A stretch of DNA of 64,000 bases from Myxococcales bacterium (GCA_016794345.1 JAEUKE010000181.1:1-64000); one strand, 5' to 3'. Positions 46,191 to 54,786 are shown, numbered from the stretch's first letter. Notes: generated by a model not told the origin, from the sequence alone. Program-made: numbers and translations.

Positions 46191-47800
46191 GGTGGCTCGC
46201 CGCGGACGATCTCGGTCGGACCGGTGTGACGGACCGTGGGCTCCACCAGCAGCTCCTCGGAGGCCGTGGCCCTCGCCCACGCGACCAGCGCGGCCACGTC
46301 GTCGTGGCGCGGGCGGCTCGTGTCCGCGAGCGCGGCGAGGGCCGCGCTCATCTCGCCCGCGCTCTGGAAACGCGCGGCCGTGGAGACCGCCAGGGCGCGA
46401 TCGAAGAAGGTGTCCCACGCTGCGTCGAGCCCGGTCCGCTTGGCGGTGATGGCCGGCACCTCGTGGCTCAGCACGGCCATCGCGGTCAGCCCGTCGGAGC
46501 CTCGACGAAAGAGCGGCTCGCCCGCGAGCAGCTCCCAGAGCACGACGCCGGCCGCGAAGAGATCACAGCGCTCGTCGATCGGCTCGGCGCGAACCTGCTC
46601 GGGGGCCATGTATCCGGCGTGCCCGGCGACTGTCTTCGTCTCCGAGAAGGTGGCCTCGAAGAGGGCCTTGGCAATCCCGAAGTCCGAGATCTTCACCTCG
46701 CCGCTCGACGAGACGAGGACGTTCGAGGGACAGAGATCCCGGTGCACCACGTGGAGCGTGCGCCCCTCCCGGTCGCGCGCACCTTCGTGCGAGAACGCGA
46801 GGGCCGAGAGGATCTCCTGGGCAATCCACGCGGCGACCCCGACGTCGATCGGGCGCTTGGAGCTGGAGAGCCGCTTCGCGAGCCCGGTCAGCGTGACCCC
46901 GTCGACGAACTCCATGGCCAGGAAATAGGCGCCGTCGTTCCGCCCGAAATCGAGCACCTGCACCACGTTGGGGTGGACGAGCCGCGCCGAGATCTCCGCC
47001 TCGGCGCGGAACGCCTCGATGAACTCGGGCTTGTCGGCGAGGTGGCCATGCAGGAGCTTCACGGCAACCTCTCGCTCGAAGCCGCCCTCCGGGCAGTAGA
47101 TCGCTCGGTGAACCGTGCCCATGCCGCCCGCGCCGATCTTCTCTTCCAGGCGGTATTTCCCGAACAGATCGTGTGAGCGGACATTGCGCTCCGCGCGCCC
47201 GATCGCGCCCCGCAAGGCGCGCGTGACGAGGAACGCGAGGCCGCCCGCGACCGCAAACGACAGCGCCCGTACGATCTGCATGCCCGGAGAGAAGAGCGGG
47301 CGCGTGGCCTCCTCCGGCGTCAGAGCGCCGCGCAGGTTTGCGTAGTAGACGACGAGGAAACAGGCGGCGGTCGTCAGGCCGACGAACACCCCGGTGACGG
47401 CACGGAGCCGCACGATGGACGCAACGATGACGCTCGCGAACAACATCGGCGGGACGTACGAGCCGAGCGCGTCGGAGCTGCTCCGGTAGTGAGCGATCGT
47501 GACGAGGAAGATCGTCGGCGTGAGCGCCTCGATGATCGCGCCGGCGCGGATGGCGATGGCCCGAGAGGGCAGCCTGAGCCAGCGCCCCTGGACGGTGTAC
47601 CAGGCGAGCCCCACGAGGCTCAGCATGGCGATGGCCGGCCCCTCCGTGAACCCGAGGTGGAAGTAGACGAGGATGCCGCCCACGATCCCCGCCACGGCGA
47701 GGATCTGGAACGCTTGGGCGATCCGCAGATCGAGGCCGTGGACCTCGTCTCCGAGCGCCTCGTCGAGCGGCGCCCGGACGATGCTGTGCTTCGACGTCAC
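46178..47800 (-). CDS. Ser/Thr protein kinase with N-terminal membrane domain
   Basis: 540 residues. Five or six hydrophobic helices occupy about 30-215; the kinase domain (about 240-510) has GAGGMG, VAVKLL, DFG and MAPEQ. The catalytic loop is HRDLCPSN (His353, Asp355, Cys357): the Lys expected at 357 is Cys, which many myxobacterial kinases replace by Ser. The catalytic Asp is kept, so it may be active. The GTG at 47800 is preferred because upstream codons are low quality. The NTF2-like gene lies 22 bp upstream, likely in the same operon. Confidence 0.9.
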   Translation of the reverse strand: MTSKHSIVRAPLDEALGDEVHGLDLRIAQAFQILAVAGIVGGILVYFHLGFTEGPAIAMLSLVGLAWYTVQGRWLRLPSRAIAIRAGAIIEALTPTIFLVTIAHYRSSSDALGSYVPPMLFASVIVASIVRLRAVTGVFVGLTTAACFLVVYYANLRGALTPEEATRPLFSPGMQIVRALSFAVAGGLAFLVTRALRGAIGRAERNVRSHDLFGKYRLEEKIGAGGMGTVHRAIYCPEGGFEREVAVKLLHGHLADKPEFIEAFRAEAEISARLVHPNVVQVLDFGRNDGAYFLAMEFVDGVTLTGLAKRLSSSKRPIDVGVAAWIAQEILSALAFSHEGARDREGRTLHVVHRDLCPSNVLVSSSGEVKISDFGIAKALFEATFSETKTVAGHAGYMAPEQVRAEPIDERCDLFAAGVVLWELLAGEPLFRRGSDGLTAMAVLSHEVPAITAKRTGLDAAWDTFFDRALAVSTAARFQSAGEMSAALAALADTSRPRHDDVAALVAWARATASEELLVEPTVRHTGPTEIVRGEPPQPG

Positions 47801-47822
47801 CTCGTCACCCCACGACGGCTCG

Positions 47823-48248
47823 CTAGTTGAGCGCTCCGGGGTCCACGGCCTCTTCTTCTTCGGCCTCGTCCGAGGTTGCGACCGGGCCCGCCTGGTGGTG
47901 CACCATCCTCCACTCGCCGTCCTCTCTTGCAAAGACGTTGGTGGCGACGAGCCGGCTGCCGCTGAAGACCTCGAAGCAGATCACGTACGCCGTCTCCCCG
48001 AGCAGGTGGACGCGCGGCTCGACGCATCGAATCTTGGGAGACGTGGGGTTGTCGAGGATGCCTCGCAAGCTGCCGATCACACTCGCCCTGGATTGCAGCG
48101 GCGACCACCCTGGGTGGATGCAGGTGATGCCCAGGTTGCGCGCCCACAGCTGCTCCATCGCGGTCAGGTCCCGACTCGCAAAGATGGCGTAGAACGCCTC
48201 GTTGGCGGCGAGCACCTCCGCTTCGTCGCGCGACATCATGGGGGGCAT
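47823..48248 (-). CDS. SnoaL/NTF2-like domain protein
   Basis: 141 residues from ATG 48248 (48239 also possible). The sequence has the cone-shaped NTF2 pattern: EAFYAIFASRDLTAMEQLW, CIHPGW and RVHLLGETAYVICFEVF, like DUF4440/SnoaL and the CaMKII association family. There is no catalytic residue that I can assign. It is the first gene of a likely operon with a membrane Ser/Thr kinase, so it could be an oligomerising partner. Confidence 0.82.
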   Translation of the reverse strand: MPPMMSRDEAEVLAANEAFYAIFASRDLTAMEQLWARNLGITCIHPGWSPLQSRASVIGSLRGILDNPTSPKIRCVEPRVHLLGETAYVICFEVFSGSRLVATNVFAREDGEWRMVHHQAGPVATSDEAEEEEAVDPGALN

Positions 48249-48325
48249 CTTCGCACGGAGCCCGTCCGGGCGCCTCCGTCCTTCGATGGGTCCTCGACGG
48301 CGCACGACCGTGCTAGATCGGGCCC

Positions 48326-48847
48326 ATGGACCTCGCCTCCGTCTTGCCGTTTTCGCCAGCGAGCATCGCGAGCTCGCCGCACAACGTGATCCGGCAAGCT
48401 TGGGACCGACTCTCTCCCCTGCCCGGCGGAAAAATCCTCTTCTCGAAGGCTGTGGGGCTCGCGGCGCCCTACACCTCCACGATCGGCGCGCGGGTGGAGC
48501 AGCTCCGCATGCGGTACGCGGAGGTCTCGATGGAAGACCGACGCTCGGTACGAAACCACCTCTCTTGTGTCCACGCCATCGCGCTCACGAACCTCCTCGA
48601 GCTGACGGGCAATGTCGCCGTCGCGTACACGCTGCCTGACGACGCGAGGTTCATCGTCGCCGGCCTGTCGATCGAATACCTCAAGAAGGCGCGCGGGGTG
48701 CTTCGGGCGACCAGCGAATGCCCGGAGATCCCCTCGAGCGAGCGCCGCGAGTACATCGTCCCCGTGCACATCTGGAACGCCGCCGGCGAAGAGGTCGCGC
48801 GCGGCGAGCTCAAGACCCTGGTCGGCCCCAAGCGGGAGCGCTCGTGA
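48326..48847 (+). CDS. Hotdog-fold DUF4442-type protein
   Basis: 173 residues, cytoplasmic. The pattern NHLSCVHAIALTNLLELTGN, then YIVPVHIWNAAGEEVARGEL fits DUF4442 hotdog proteins related to acyl-CoA thioesterases. The substrate is not deducible. Its stop overlaps the YhbY start (GTGA). Confidence 0.82.
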   Translation: MDLASVLPFSPASIASSPHNVIRQAWDRLSPLPGGKILFSKAVGLAAPYTSTIGARVEQLRMRYAEVSMEDRRSVRNHLSCVHAIALTNLLELTGNVAVAYTLPDDARFIVAGLSIEYLKKARGVLRATSECPEIPSSERREYIVPVHIWNAAGEEVARGELKTLVGPKRERS

Positions 48848-49443
48848 CCACCGCGCTCACGGGCAAGGAACGCCGCTTCCTGCGCGCGCTCGGGCACGAT
48901 CTCGACCCCGTGGTGCAGGTGGGCAAGCTCGGGCTGACCGAGGGCGTGGCCGCCGCGACGGACGTTGCGCTCGACACACACGAGCTCATCAAGCTCAAGA
49001 TCGGGACCGAGTGCCCCGAGCCGGTCGCGGACATCGCGGAGGCCCTCGCGCCCCAGGTCCAGGCGGAGCTCGTACAGGTCCTGGGCCGAACGATCCTCCT
49101 GTTCCGGATGAGCGCGAAGAACCCGAAGGTCCCCCTGCCGGGCCGGAAGATGACGAAACCGTCGCGAAGCCAGGCGAAGTCCAAGCCGAAGCGCCGCCCT
49201 CCCCGCGGTCGCTCCTCGGACGGCGCCGCGCCGAGGGAGCGTGGGGCTCCGGGCAGCGCAGCAGGACGCGGGGCACCGGGGCGCGGAGCCTCGGGGCGCG
49301 GGGCACCGGCTCGTGGGGCACCCGCTCGTGGCCCCTCCCATCGCGGCGCTGCCGGCCGCGGCGCTGCGGAGCACGACGACTCGCCCGACCGGAGGCCCGC
49401 CGCCGGTCGCCCCGCCTCGACGAGCCGCAAGACTCCGCGATGA
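48844..49443 (+). CDS. yhbY: YhbY/CRM-domain RNA-binding protein with RG-rich tail
   Basis: 199 residues. Residues 1-95 are a CRM domain (LTGKERRFLRALGHDLDPVV, then GKLGLTEGV and LIKLKIG), the pre-ribosome-associated YhbY family. Residues 96-199 are a basic, Arg/Gly/Ala/Pro-rich tail with repeated RGAP/GRGA units, unlike the tail-less roughly 97-residue E. coli protein. It should assist large-subunit rRNA maturation; the tail probably adds RNA affinity. Its start overlaps the hotdog gene and its stop overlaps the deacetylase start (ATGA). Confidence 0.9.
   Translation: MTTALTGKERRFLRALGHDLDPVVQVGKLGLTEGVAAATDVALDTHELIKLKIGTECPEPVADIAEALAPQVQAELVQVLGRTILLFRMSAKNPKVPLPGRKMTKPSRSQAKSKPKRRPPRGRSSDGAAPRERGAPGSAAGRGAPGRGASGRGAPARGAPARGPSHRGAAGRGAAEHDDSPDRRPAAGRPASTSRKTPR
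49240..49371 (+). repeat. RGAP/GRGA repeats in the YhbY tail
   Basis: About nine degenerate units of 4-6 residues of the form RGAP or GRGA, encoded by GC-rich near-direct repeats such as CGGGGCACC. Confidence 0.75.
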
Positions 49444-50858
49444 GCCTGGGGGCGGGCGCGCGCGCGGCTTCGCTCGCCTGCCTGGGCCTGTTCCTCGGCT
49501 GTGACCGTCGCGAGCTGCAGCAGGGCGCGCCCGAGCCGGCGACGACGCCGGTCACGCCGGTCACGACCGCGCAGCCCGCCCTTTCCTCCGCCGCCCCTGC
49601 CGAGCCCAGCGCGAGCGCGTCTCCGTCCGCGTCGGCCTCGGTCGAGCCGCCCTCGCCTCCGCCGCCCCTGCTCGCGAAGCAGCGCGCGCCGCACGACTAC
49701 GCGAAGGGCCCCTTTTATTTCACGCCCGCGTACGACGGCAGCCTGCGGTTCTCGCTGTGGCTCGGGACGATGGCCTTCGCTCGCCGCATGGAGGCGCGAC
49801 ACGGCCAGCGCCCTCATTTCACCTTCTTCGTGAACGGGGCGTTTTACACCACGGAGAAGGTCGAGAGCGACGTGGGGCACGCGACGACGCGGGCCGAGGT
49901 GCTGGTCCGGCGCGCGCTCACGCAGCAGGCGATCAACGAAGGCCACGAGATCGGCAACCACGGCATGGGTCATCTCGACGGTCGCGCCTTCGATCTCGCC
50001 GGCTGGGCCGCGGAGCTCGACCGCTTCCACACGACGATGGACTTCACGCTCTTCGAGCCCGTGACCGACGCCGACGGGCGCTTCGTGTTCCCACGCTTCG
50101 AGGCGCTCGCCGACGCGCCGGCGGGCGGGACGGGCGCGGCCTGCAAGACGGACGACGACTGCGACTCGCGCCGCTGCGTCGCGCTCACGGCGGAGTCCTC
50201 GCTCTGCACCGAGCCGTGCAACCTCAAGCGCCGATGCCCGAAGGGGACCGCGTGCGGCGCGCCCATGTTCCGCGAGGACACGGACCTGTGTCTGCCGCCG
50301 CCGGCGTTCCCCGTCGTGCACGAGGGGGAGCTCCTCTTCGACGCGCGCGGGAACGCGAACCCGAAGAGCAAGCGCCTCAGGCCCTATCGGATCGTCGGCT
50401 TTCGCGCGCCCTACCTCGGCGCCAACGACGCCCTCTACGAGGCGCTCGCCGCGCGCGAATACGTCTACGACACCAGCCAGGCTACGAGCCCGCCCGAGCC
50501 TCCGTATTTCCTCGCGACGCCTTCGATGAAGCGGCCCATCCTGGAGCTCGCGCTCATGCCCCACCCCGGCGCGCTCGCCGTCCCGATGGACTACAACTAC
50601 CGGCTCGAGAAGGGCTCGCCGGAGCGCATGAAGGCCGACTACCGCGCGGCGATCGAGGCCTCCTACGGGGACGGCCACAGACCCTGGAACGTCGGCCACC
50701 ACTTCGCCACCTGGGGCGAGGGGACCTACCTCACCGTCCTCGAAGACACCGTCGAGCACGTTGTCGCGGGCTGCCCGGACGAGCACGGCGAGCGGCATTG
50801 TCCCGAGGCGCGCGCGGTCTCCTTCCGCGAGCTCGCCAAGACCACACGCGAGCCCTAG
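49440..50858 (+). CDS. Polysaccharide deacetylase-fold lipoprotein with altered motif 1
   Basis: 472 residues. A lipoprotein signal (GLFLGC) and a Pro/Ala/Ser linker lead to a NodB-like domain. The zinc-binding HxxxH is present (His174, His178 in NHGMGH), as is RAPY (Arg322). Motif 1, usually TFDDG, reads PAYDG (96-100): the metal Asp99 is kept but the general base Asp is Tyr98. A Cys-rich insert lies at about 225-285. It may deacetylate with a different base or only bind glycans. It is coupled to yhbY by ATGA. Confidence 0.82.
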   Translation: MSLGAGARAASLACLGLFLGCDRRELQQGAPEPATTPVTPVTTAQPALSSAAPAEPSASASPSASASVEPPSPPPPLLAKQRAPHDYAKGPFYFTPAYDGSLRFSLWLGTMAFARRMEARHGQRPHFTFFVNGAFYTTEKVESDVGHATTRAEVLVRRALTQQAINEGHEIGNHGMGHLDGRAFDLAGWAAELDRFHTTMDFTLFEPVTDADGRFVFPRFEALADAPAGGTGAACKTDDDCDSRRCVALTAESSLCTEPCNLKRRCPKGTACGAPMFREDTDLCLPPPAFPVVHEGELLFDARGNANPKSKRLRPYRIVGFRAPYLGANDALYEALAAREYVYDTSQATSPPEPPYFLATPSMKRPILELALMPHPGALAVPMDYNYRLEKGSPERMKADYRAAIEASYGDGHRPWNVGHHFATWGEGTYLTVLEDTVEHVVAGCPDEHGERHCPEARAVSFRELAKTTREP

Positions 50859-50865
50859 CCTTCAA

Positions 50866-50885
50866 TCAAGCGCTAGCGCGCTTGA
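50866..50885 (+). terminator. Perfect hairpin after the deacetylase gene
   Basis: Arms TCAAGCGC (50866-50873) and GCGCTTGA (50878-50885) form an 8-bp stem with a 4-nt loop, 8 bp after the stop codon. There is no T-tract, so factor-independent termination is only plausible. Confidence 0.45.
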
Positions 50886-51019
50886 GGTTGCGTGATTCTG
50901 CCCGCCGAAGCCGAATGCCGAGTCCGATGCCGCGTGCGACGCGGAGACCGTTTCGGGTGAAGCCCTGCCGACCGAGCCGCATATTCCGCTGGGCCTCACC
51001 CCGCAGAACCTCCCGAGCC

Positions 51020-51040
51020 AGGGGGCTGAAGCAGCCCCCT
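51020..51040. repeat. REP-like hairpin
   Basis: Arms AGGGGGCT and AGCCCCCT around GAAGC, in the gap before the HNH gene. It is a candidate dispersed intergenic element. Confidence 0.4.
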
Positions 51041-51164
51041 CAAACGCTCCGCGTTTTCACCCCAACTCCGCTGCGCGCTGCGCGCGGGGCCCCAGCCCCG
51101 CTTGCTCGCCTACTGCACCGCCTCACGTTCTTTCGCTTGATCAAGGACTAGCGGCGCGCGCGCG

Positions 51165-51482
51165 TCAGCGGCCGCGCTTCTTCCGGCGGGGCATGCGCAC
51201 CTTGCCGTCCTGCTGGGCGATGAAGTGGATCATCTTCGCGAGCACCGCGTGGCTCATCAGCGCCTCGACGGTCGAGTACTCTCGCTCGAGGGACTTGTTG
51301 TCGAGGACGGTGTGGATCGCGCGGTGACAGTCCACGCAGAGGGTCTCGGTCGTCCGACCACCGCGCGACTTGGGGACCAGGTGGTGATCGGACGGCTTCT
51401 GCCCGGTGCGCTTGCAGAGCGGGCAGGGCCGGGGCTGCGCGGCGAGCGCGAGGAGCTCTTTGATCGTGGGCGGCCCGGACAT
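51165..51482 (-). CDS. HNH endonuclease-domain protein
   Basis: 105 residues. CPLC and CVDC are the two zinc-knuckle pairs around the HNH core (DHHLVPKSRGG and the final His of CHRAIH). The size fits free-standing HNH domains. It should cut or nick DNA; whether it is toxic, phage-derived or a repair enzyme cannot be told. The start at ATG 51482 abuts the next lipoprotein's stop (1-bp gap). Confidence 0.88.
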   Translation of the reverse strand: MSGPPTIKELLALAAQPRPCPLCKRTGQKPSDHHLVPKSRGGRTTETLCVDCHRAIHTVLDNKSLEREYSTVEALMSHAVLAKMIHFIAQQDGKVRMPRRKKRGR

Positions 51483-51483
51483 G

Positions 51484-51948
51484 TCACCTGCGACGGTAGG
51501 CGCAGGGCTGACCTGACGAGGGCTCGACGAGCGAGTCAGGGCCGAGCTCGAGGCTCGTCGCGAGCGGAGCGCCCTGCGCCGGATCGGGACCTTCGACCTC
51601 GAGCGTGACCCGTGTCCCCTCGAGCTTGAAGGAGCCGGAGCGGTCGACGATGCCCGACCAGACACACGCCGCCCCGGGAGGACAAGGTGAGACCAGGTCG
51701 CGCGAGCTGAACGTGCCGCCTTCTTGGAAGGTCAGGTGGCGCGGGTATTTGCGCTCTCCACACGAGTCCGACACCCACGCTCCGGCGAGGCTCATGGGCG
51801 CGGCCGACGGAGCGCCCGACGAGGTCGGCACGCTCGTCGCCTGAGTCTCCACCGGCGCGCTCGTCGCAGTCTCGCCCGCCGGAGGCGCCGAGGCCGTGCA
51901 CCCTGCCAACGTCATCACGGCCAACCCGAGTCGACTCGTCATCGTCAT
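51484..51948 (-). CDS. Lipoprotein, function unknown
   Basis: 154 residues. A signal with lipobox MTLAGC is followed by an Ala/Thr/Ser linker; the mature domain (about 55-150) is beta-rich with four Cys (SDSCGER, CPPGAACVW, GQPCAY). This resembles small secreted lipocalin-like or inhibitor domains, but I cannot name it. Confidence 0.72.
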   Translation of the reverse strand: MTMTSRLGLAVMTLAGCTASAPPAGETATSAPVETQATSVPTSSGAPSAAPMSLAGAWVSDSCGERKYPRHLTFQEGGTFSSRDLVSPCPPGAACVWSGIVDRSGSFKLEGTRVTLEVEGPDPAQGAPLATSLELGPDSLVEPSSGQPCAYRRR

Positions 51949-51983
51949 CTCGCTCCTCGTGTCGCGAATCGGAGATCACCACC

Positions 51984-52526
51984 TCAGAGAACCAGTGTGG
52001 CGCGCGCACGCGCCACGGGCTCGGGGCACGAGCACGCGGCTCGATCGATCCTCTGCTTCGCGGCCTTCACGCGCCCCGTGGCCGTGAGGCAGCGGCTGTC
52101 CGATTCCCCCGCGAGCTTGCAGACGTAAGCCGCCGCGCGCTGCATGGAGGTGAGCGCCTGGCATGCGGTCTCACATCCGGAGGCGGGCTCGGCGTTCGGC
52201 GCCGGGCGAGGAGGACCGGCGGGCGAGGGGTCGGTGGGCTTGCCGGCCCGAAGGAGCTTGTCGAGCGCTTGCTCCGCGGCGTCGACCTCGCGGAGCGCGT
52301 CCTCGATGTGGACCTCTTTCTCGGCCGGGCTGGAGGGAAGCTCCGCGTCCTCCTTCTTGCCCGCTCCGCTCGATTCTCCCTGCGAGACCGGGGCCATCGG
52401 TGGAGGTTGCGCGGGCTCGGCGGTCGGGGGGGCCCCCCCTCCGCACCCGACGCCGAACGTCGCGGCCGCGAGGAGGTGTAAGGTCACGAGGGCTCGTGCG
52501 TTGAGCCCCCGGCCCAGGGTCCCCAT
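51984..52526 (-). CDS. Lipoprotein with Cys-containing helical domain
   Basis: 180 residues from ATG 52526 (GTG 52487 would also keep the signal). The lipobox is near FGVGCGGG; a Pro/Ser-rich linker and a helical region (EKEVHIEDALREVDAAEQAL) follow, then Cys residues in CETACQAL, VCKLAG and CSCPEP. Its ATG overlaps the ATG of the divergent VIT-VWA gene in the 4-bp palindrome CATG. Confidence 0.72.
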   Translation of the reverse strand: MGTLGRGLNARALVTLHLLAAATFGVGCGGGAPPTAEPAQPPPMAPVSQGESSGAGKKEDAELPSSPAEKEVHIEDALREVDAAEQALDKLLRAGKPTDPSPAGPPRPAPNAEPASGCETACQALTSMQRAAAYVCKLAGESDSRCLTATGRVKAAKQRIDRAACSCPEPVARARATLVL

Positions 52527-54786
52527 GCGGCTCGCGAGACTCCTTCTCGTGCTCATCATCGTCTTGCTCGTCGCGTGCGGCGGGTCGGCTGGGCCGAGCC
52601 TCGCCCTGCCGCCGAACGATACACCGGGCAACACCGCCGCGGCAGCCGCGCTCGCAGCGCCGTCGCCGGCGGCCTCGCCGGCCGGGCCGGGCTCGTTCGA
52701 GCCGCCGCCGAGCCGGGATCCTCCGCGAGACCTGAAGGAGGGCCCGATCCACACCGAGGCGGGGCAGCTCCCCAGCCTGCTCGTCGACGAGCCGACCGCG
52801 GAGGGCACGCCGCGTCGTGACCTCCCGCTGCGCGCGACGCGCGCCTCCATCCGCATCACACCGCCCGTCGCCGAGGTGGAGGTCGTTCAACGGTTCGAGA
52901 ACCGCCGGGCGACCCCCATCGACGTGGTCTACGTCTTCCCTCTGCCGGAGAACGCGGCGGTCCGCGGCTTCACCCTGCGCGTCGGGGAGCGCACGATCGT
53001 CGGGCGCATCGACGAGCGCGGCCGCGCGCGAAAGATCTACGACGCCGCCAGAGGTGCCCGGCTGGCCGCGGCCCTGCTCGAGCAGGAGCGCGCGAACGTC
53101 TTCGTGCAGTCGATCGCGAACATCCCACCCAACGAGGCGATCGAGGTCACGACGCGATACCTGGTCGAGCTCACGTACGACGCAGGCGTGTACGAGCTCG
53201 CGTTCCCCCTCGTGGTCGGCCCGCGAGAGGCGACGAGCTCGCGCGTCACGCCGCCGTACCTGGGCAAGGGCGAGCGCTCGGGCGCGGACGTCTCGATCGA
53301 CGTGGTCGCCGACAAGGCCCTCGTGCCAGGTGGGCTCGTCGCCGTCACGCACGACCTCACGACGGTGGAGTCGTCGGGCGCCGCGTGGCACGTCGTGCTC
53401 GCGAAGAAGGACAGGATCGCGAACCGCGACTTCGTCCTGCGCTTCGAGGCGTCGTCGAAGGAGCCGCGCGCGACGCTCGTCAGGAGCGGCGAAGCGGACG
53501 GCTACTTCCTGCTCACCGTCGATCCCCCTCGGGTGGACGTGGACCGAGCGGTCGGCGAGCGAGAGATCGTGTTCGCGGTCGACGTCTCCGGATCCATGGC
53601 CGGTCCGCCGCTCGCGCTCACCAAGCGCGCGCTCCGCTTGGCGCTCGAGCGGCTCCGGCCGGTCGACACCTTCGACATCGTCACGTTCTCACAAGGGACC
53701 GGCCGGCTCTTCGGCTCACCCCAGCCGGCGAGCTCCGAGTCCATCGAGCGGGCGATGGCGTTCGTCGGTCACATGCAGGCCGGCGGCGGCACCTACGTGC
53801 AGGACGCCATCGCGGCCGCGCTCGAGGGACCCGGGCCCGGCAAGCGGCGCGACGTGGTGTTCTTCACCGATGGCTACGTCAGCGCCGACGATCTGATCGT
53901 GAAGAAGACACGCGAGCTCGTCACGGGCACGGCCGCGCGCGGGGAGCGCGCCAAGGTCTTCGGCGTGGGGGTGGGCGCTGCGCCGAACCGATCCCTCATC
54001 GAGAGCCTCTCGCGAGAGGGCAACGGCGCGCCCGCGTACCTGCTCACCCGCGAGGACCCGGCGCGCGCGGTCCAGACGCTCTTCCGGCACATCGACAGCA
54101 CTGTCATTCGCGACATCACGTTCGACTGGGGTGGGCTGCGCGTCTCGGACGTGACGCCCGAGCGAGATCTCGATCTCGTCGCCAGCCGTCCGCTGGTCGT
54201 TCATGGACGCTTCAGCGGGCGCGCGTCGCGACCTGCCGTCGTGCGCGCGACCTCTCCGTCCGGGCCGATCGAGATCCCGATCACGACGGTCGGCTCGACG
54301 GCCGGCGAGCCGCTCTTGGGCTCGCTCTGGGCCCGAGCTCGGATCGGCGAGCTGGAGGCCGACTACGCGGCCGGCGACCGACGTGCGCGGCTGGCGATGA
54401 CGCGGCTCGCGCTCGATTTCGGGCTCGTGACTCGCTTCACGAGCTTCGTCGCATTCGATCGGGGGGGACCCGCGGCGGAGGGCCCCGCCGAGCTGATCCT
54501 GCAGCCGGTCGAGGCGCCGGAGGGCTTGTCGCTCGGCCTCCGCGTGACCCGCGAGGAGGAGCCGAAGGAGCCCCTGGCCGACGAAGGCGGAGCCACGCGA
54601 GCCGACGAGCAGACCGTCGCGGCCTCGCCGCCCGCCGAGGTCGAGCGCACGTCGCGTGGCTGCTTCTGCCACGCCGCCGAGTCGGAGCGTGGGCTCGACT
54701 GGCTCGCGTTCGTCGCGCTCTTCGGCGCCGCCGCGCTGCGAAGGGCGCGGCGCCGGGGGCTCAGCGGCGGCGACGGGACACGATGA
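52525..54786 (+). CDS. VIT-VWA lipoprotein with MYXO-CTERM-like tail
   Basis: 753 residues. A signal with lipobox LLVACGG leads to a linker, a VIT domain (about 105-240: RFENRRATPIDVVYVFPLPE) and a VWA domain (about 345-520) with an intact MIDAS (DVSGS). The C-terminus is GCFC, a hydrophobic helix (DWLAFVALFGAAAL) and RRARRR, the tripartite form of MYXO-CTERM sorting signals. VIT-VWA proteins mediate adhesion or matrix contacts. A lipoprotein signal and a C-terminal anchor together are unusual. Confidence 0.9.
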   Translation: MRLARLLLVLIIVLLVACGGSAGPSLALPPNDTPGNTAAAAALAAPSPAASPAGPGSFEPPPSRDPPRDLKEGPIHTEAGQLPSLLVDEPTAEGTPRRDLPLRATRASIRITPPVAEVEVVQRFENRRATPIDVVYVFPLPENAAVRGFTLRVGERTIVGRIDERGRARKIYDAARGARLAAALLEQERANVFVQSIANIPPNEAIEVTTRYLVELTYDAGVYELAFPLVVGPREATSSRVTPPYLGKGERSGADVSIDVVADKALVPGGLVAVTHDLTTVESSGAAWHVVLAKKDRIANRDFVLRFEASSKEPRATLVRSGEADGYFLLTVDPPRVDVDRAVGEREIVFAVDVSGSMAGPPLALTKRALRLALERLRPVDTFDIVTFSQGTGRLFGSPQPASSESIERAMAFVGHMQAGGGTYVQDAIAAALEGPGPGKRRDVVFFTDGYVSADDLIVKKTRELVTGTAARGERAKVFGVGVGAAPNRSLIESLSREGNGAPAYLLTREDPARAVQTLFRHIDSTVIRDITFDWGGLRVSDVTPERDLDLVASRPLVVHGRFSGRASRPAVVRATSPSGPIEIPITTVGSTAGEPLLGSLWARARIGELEADYAAGDRRARLAMTRLALDFGLVTRFTSFVAFDRGGPAAEGPAELILQPVEAPEGLSLGLRVTREEEPKEPLADEGGATRADEQTVAASPPAEVERTSRGCFCHAAESERGLDWLAFVALFGAAALRRARRRGLSGGDGTR

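Larger units (their letters stand above)
50859..51164. other. Non-coding gap with palindromic repeats
   Basis: This 306-bp gap between the deacetylase gene and the convergent HNH gene has no convincing ORF. It holds a perfect hairpin just after the deacetylase stop, a second hairpin at 51020-51040 and then a GC-rich stretch (51041-51110) with more palindromic words, which looks like a short dispersed intergenic repeat. Confidence 0.5.

Noticed and set aside
50989..51151. Open frame in the palindrome-rich gap before the HNH gene
   Set aside because: It is the tail of a shadow frame of the deacetylase gene running through repeat DNA; it has no start signal or family.
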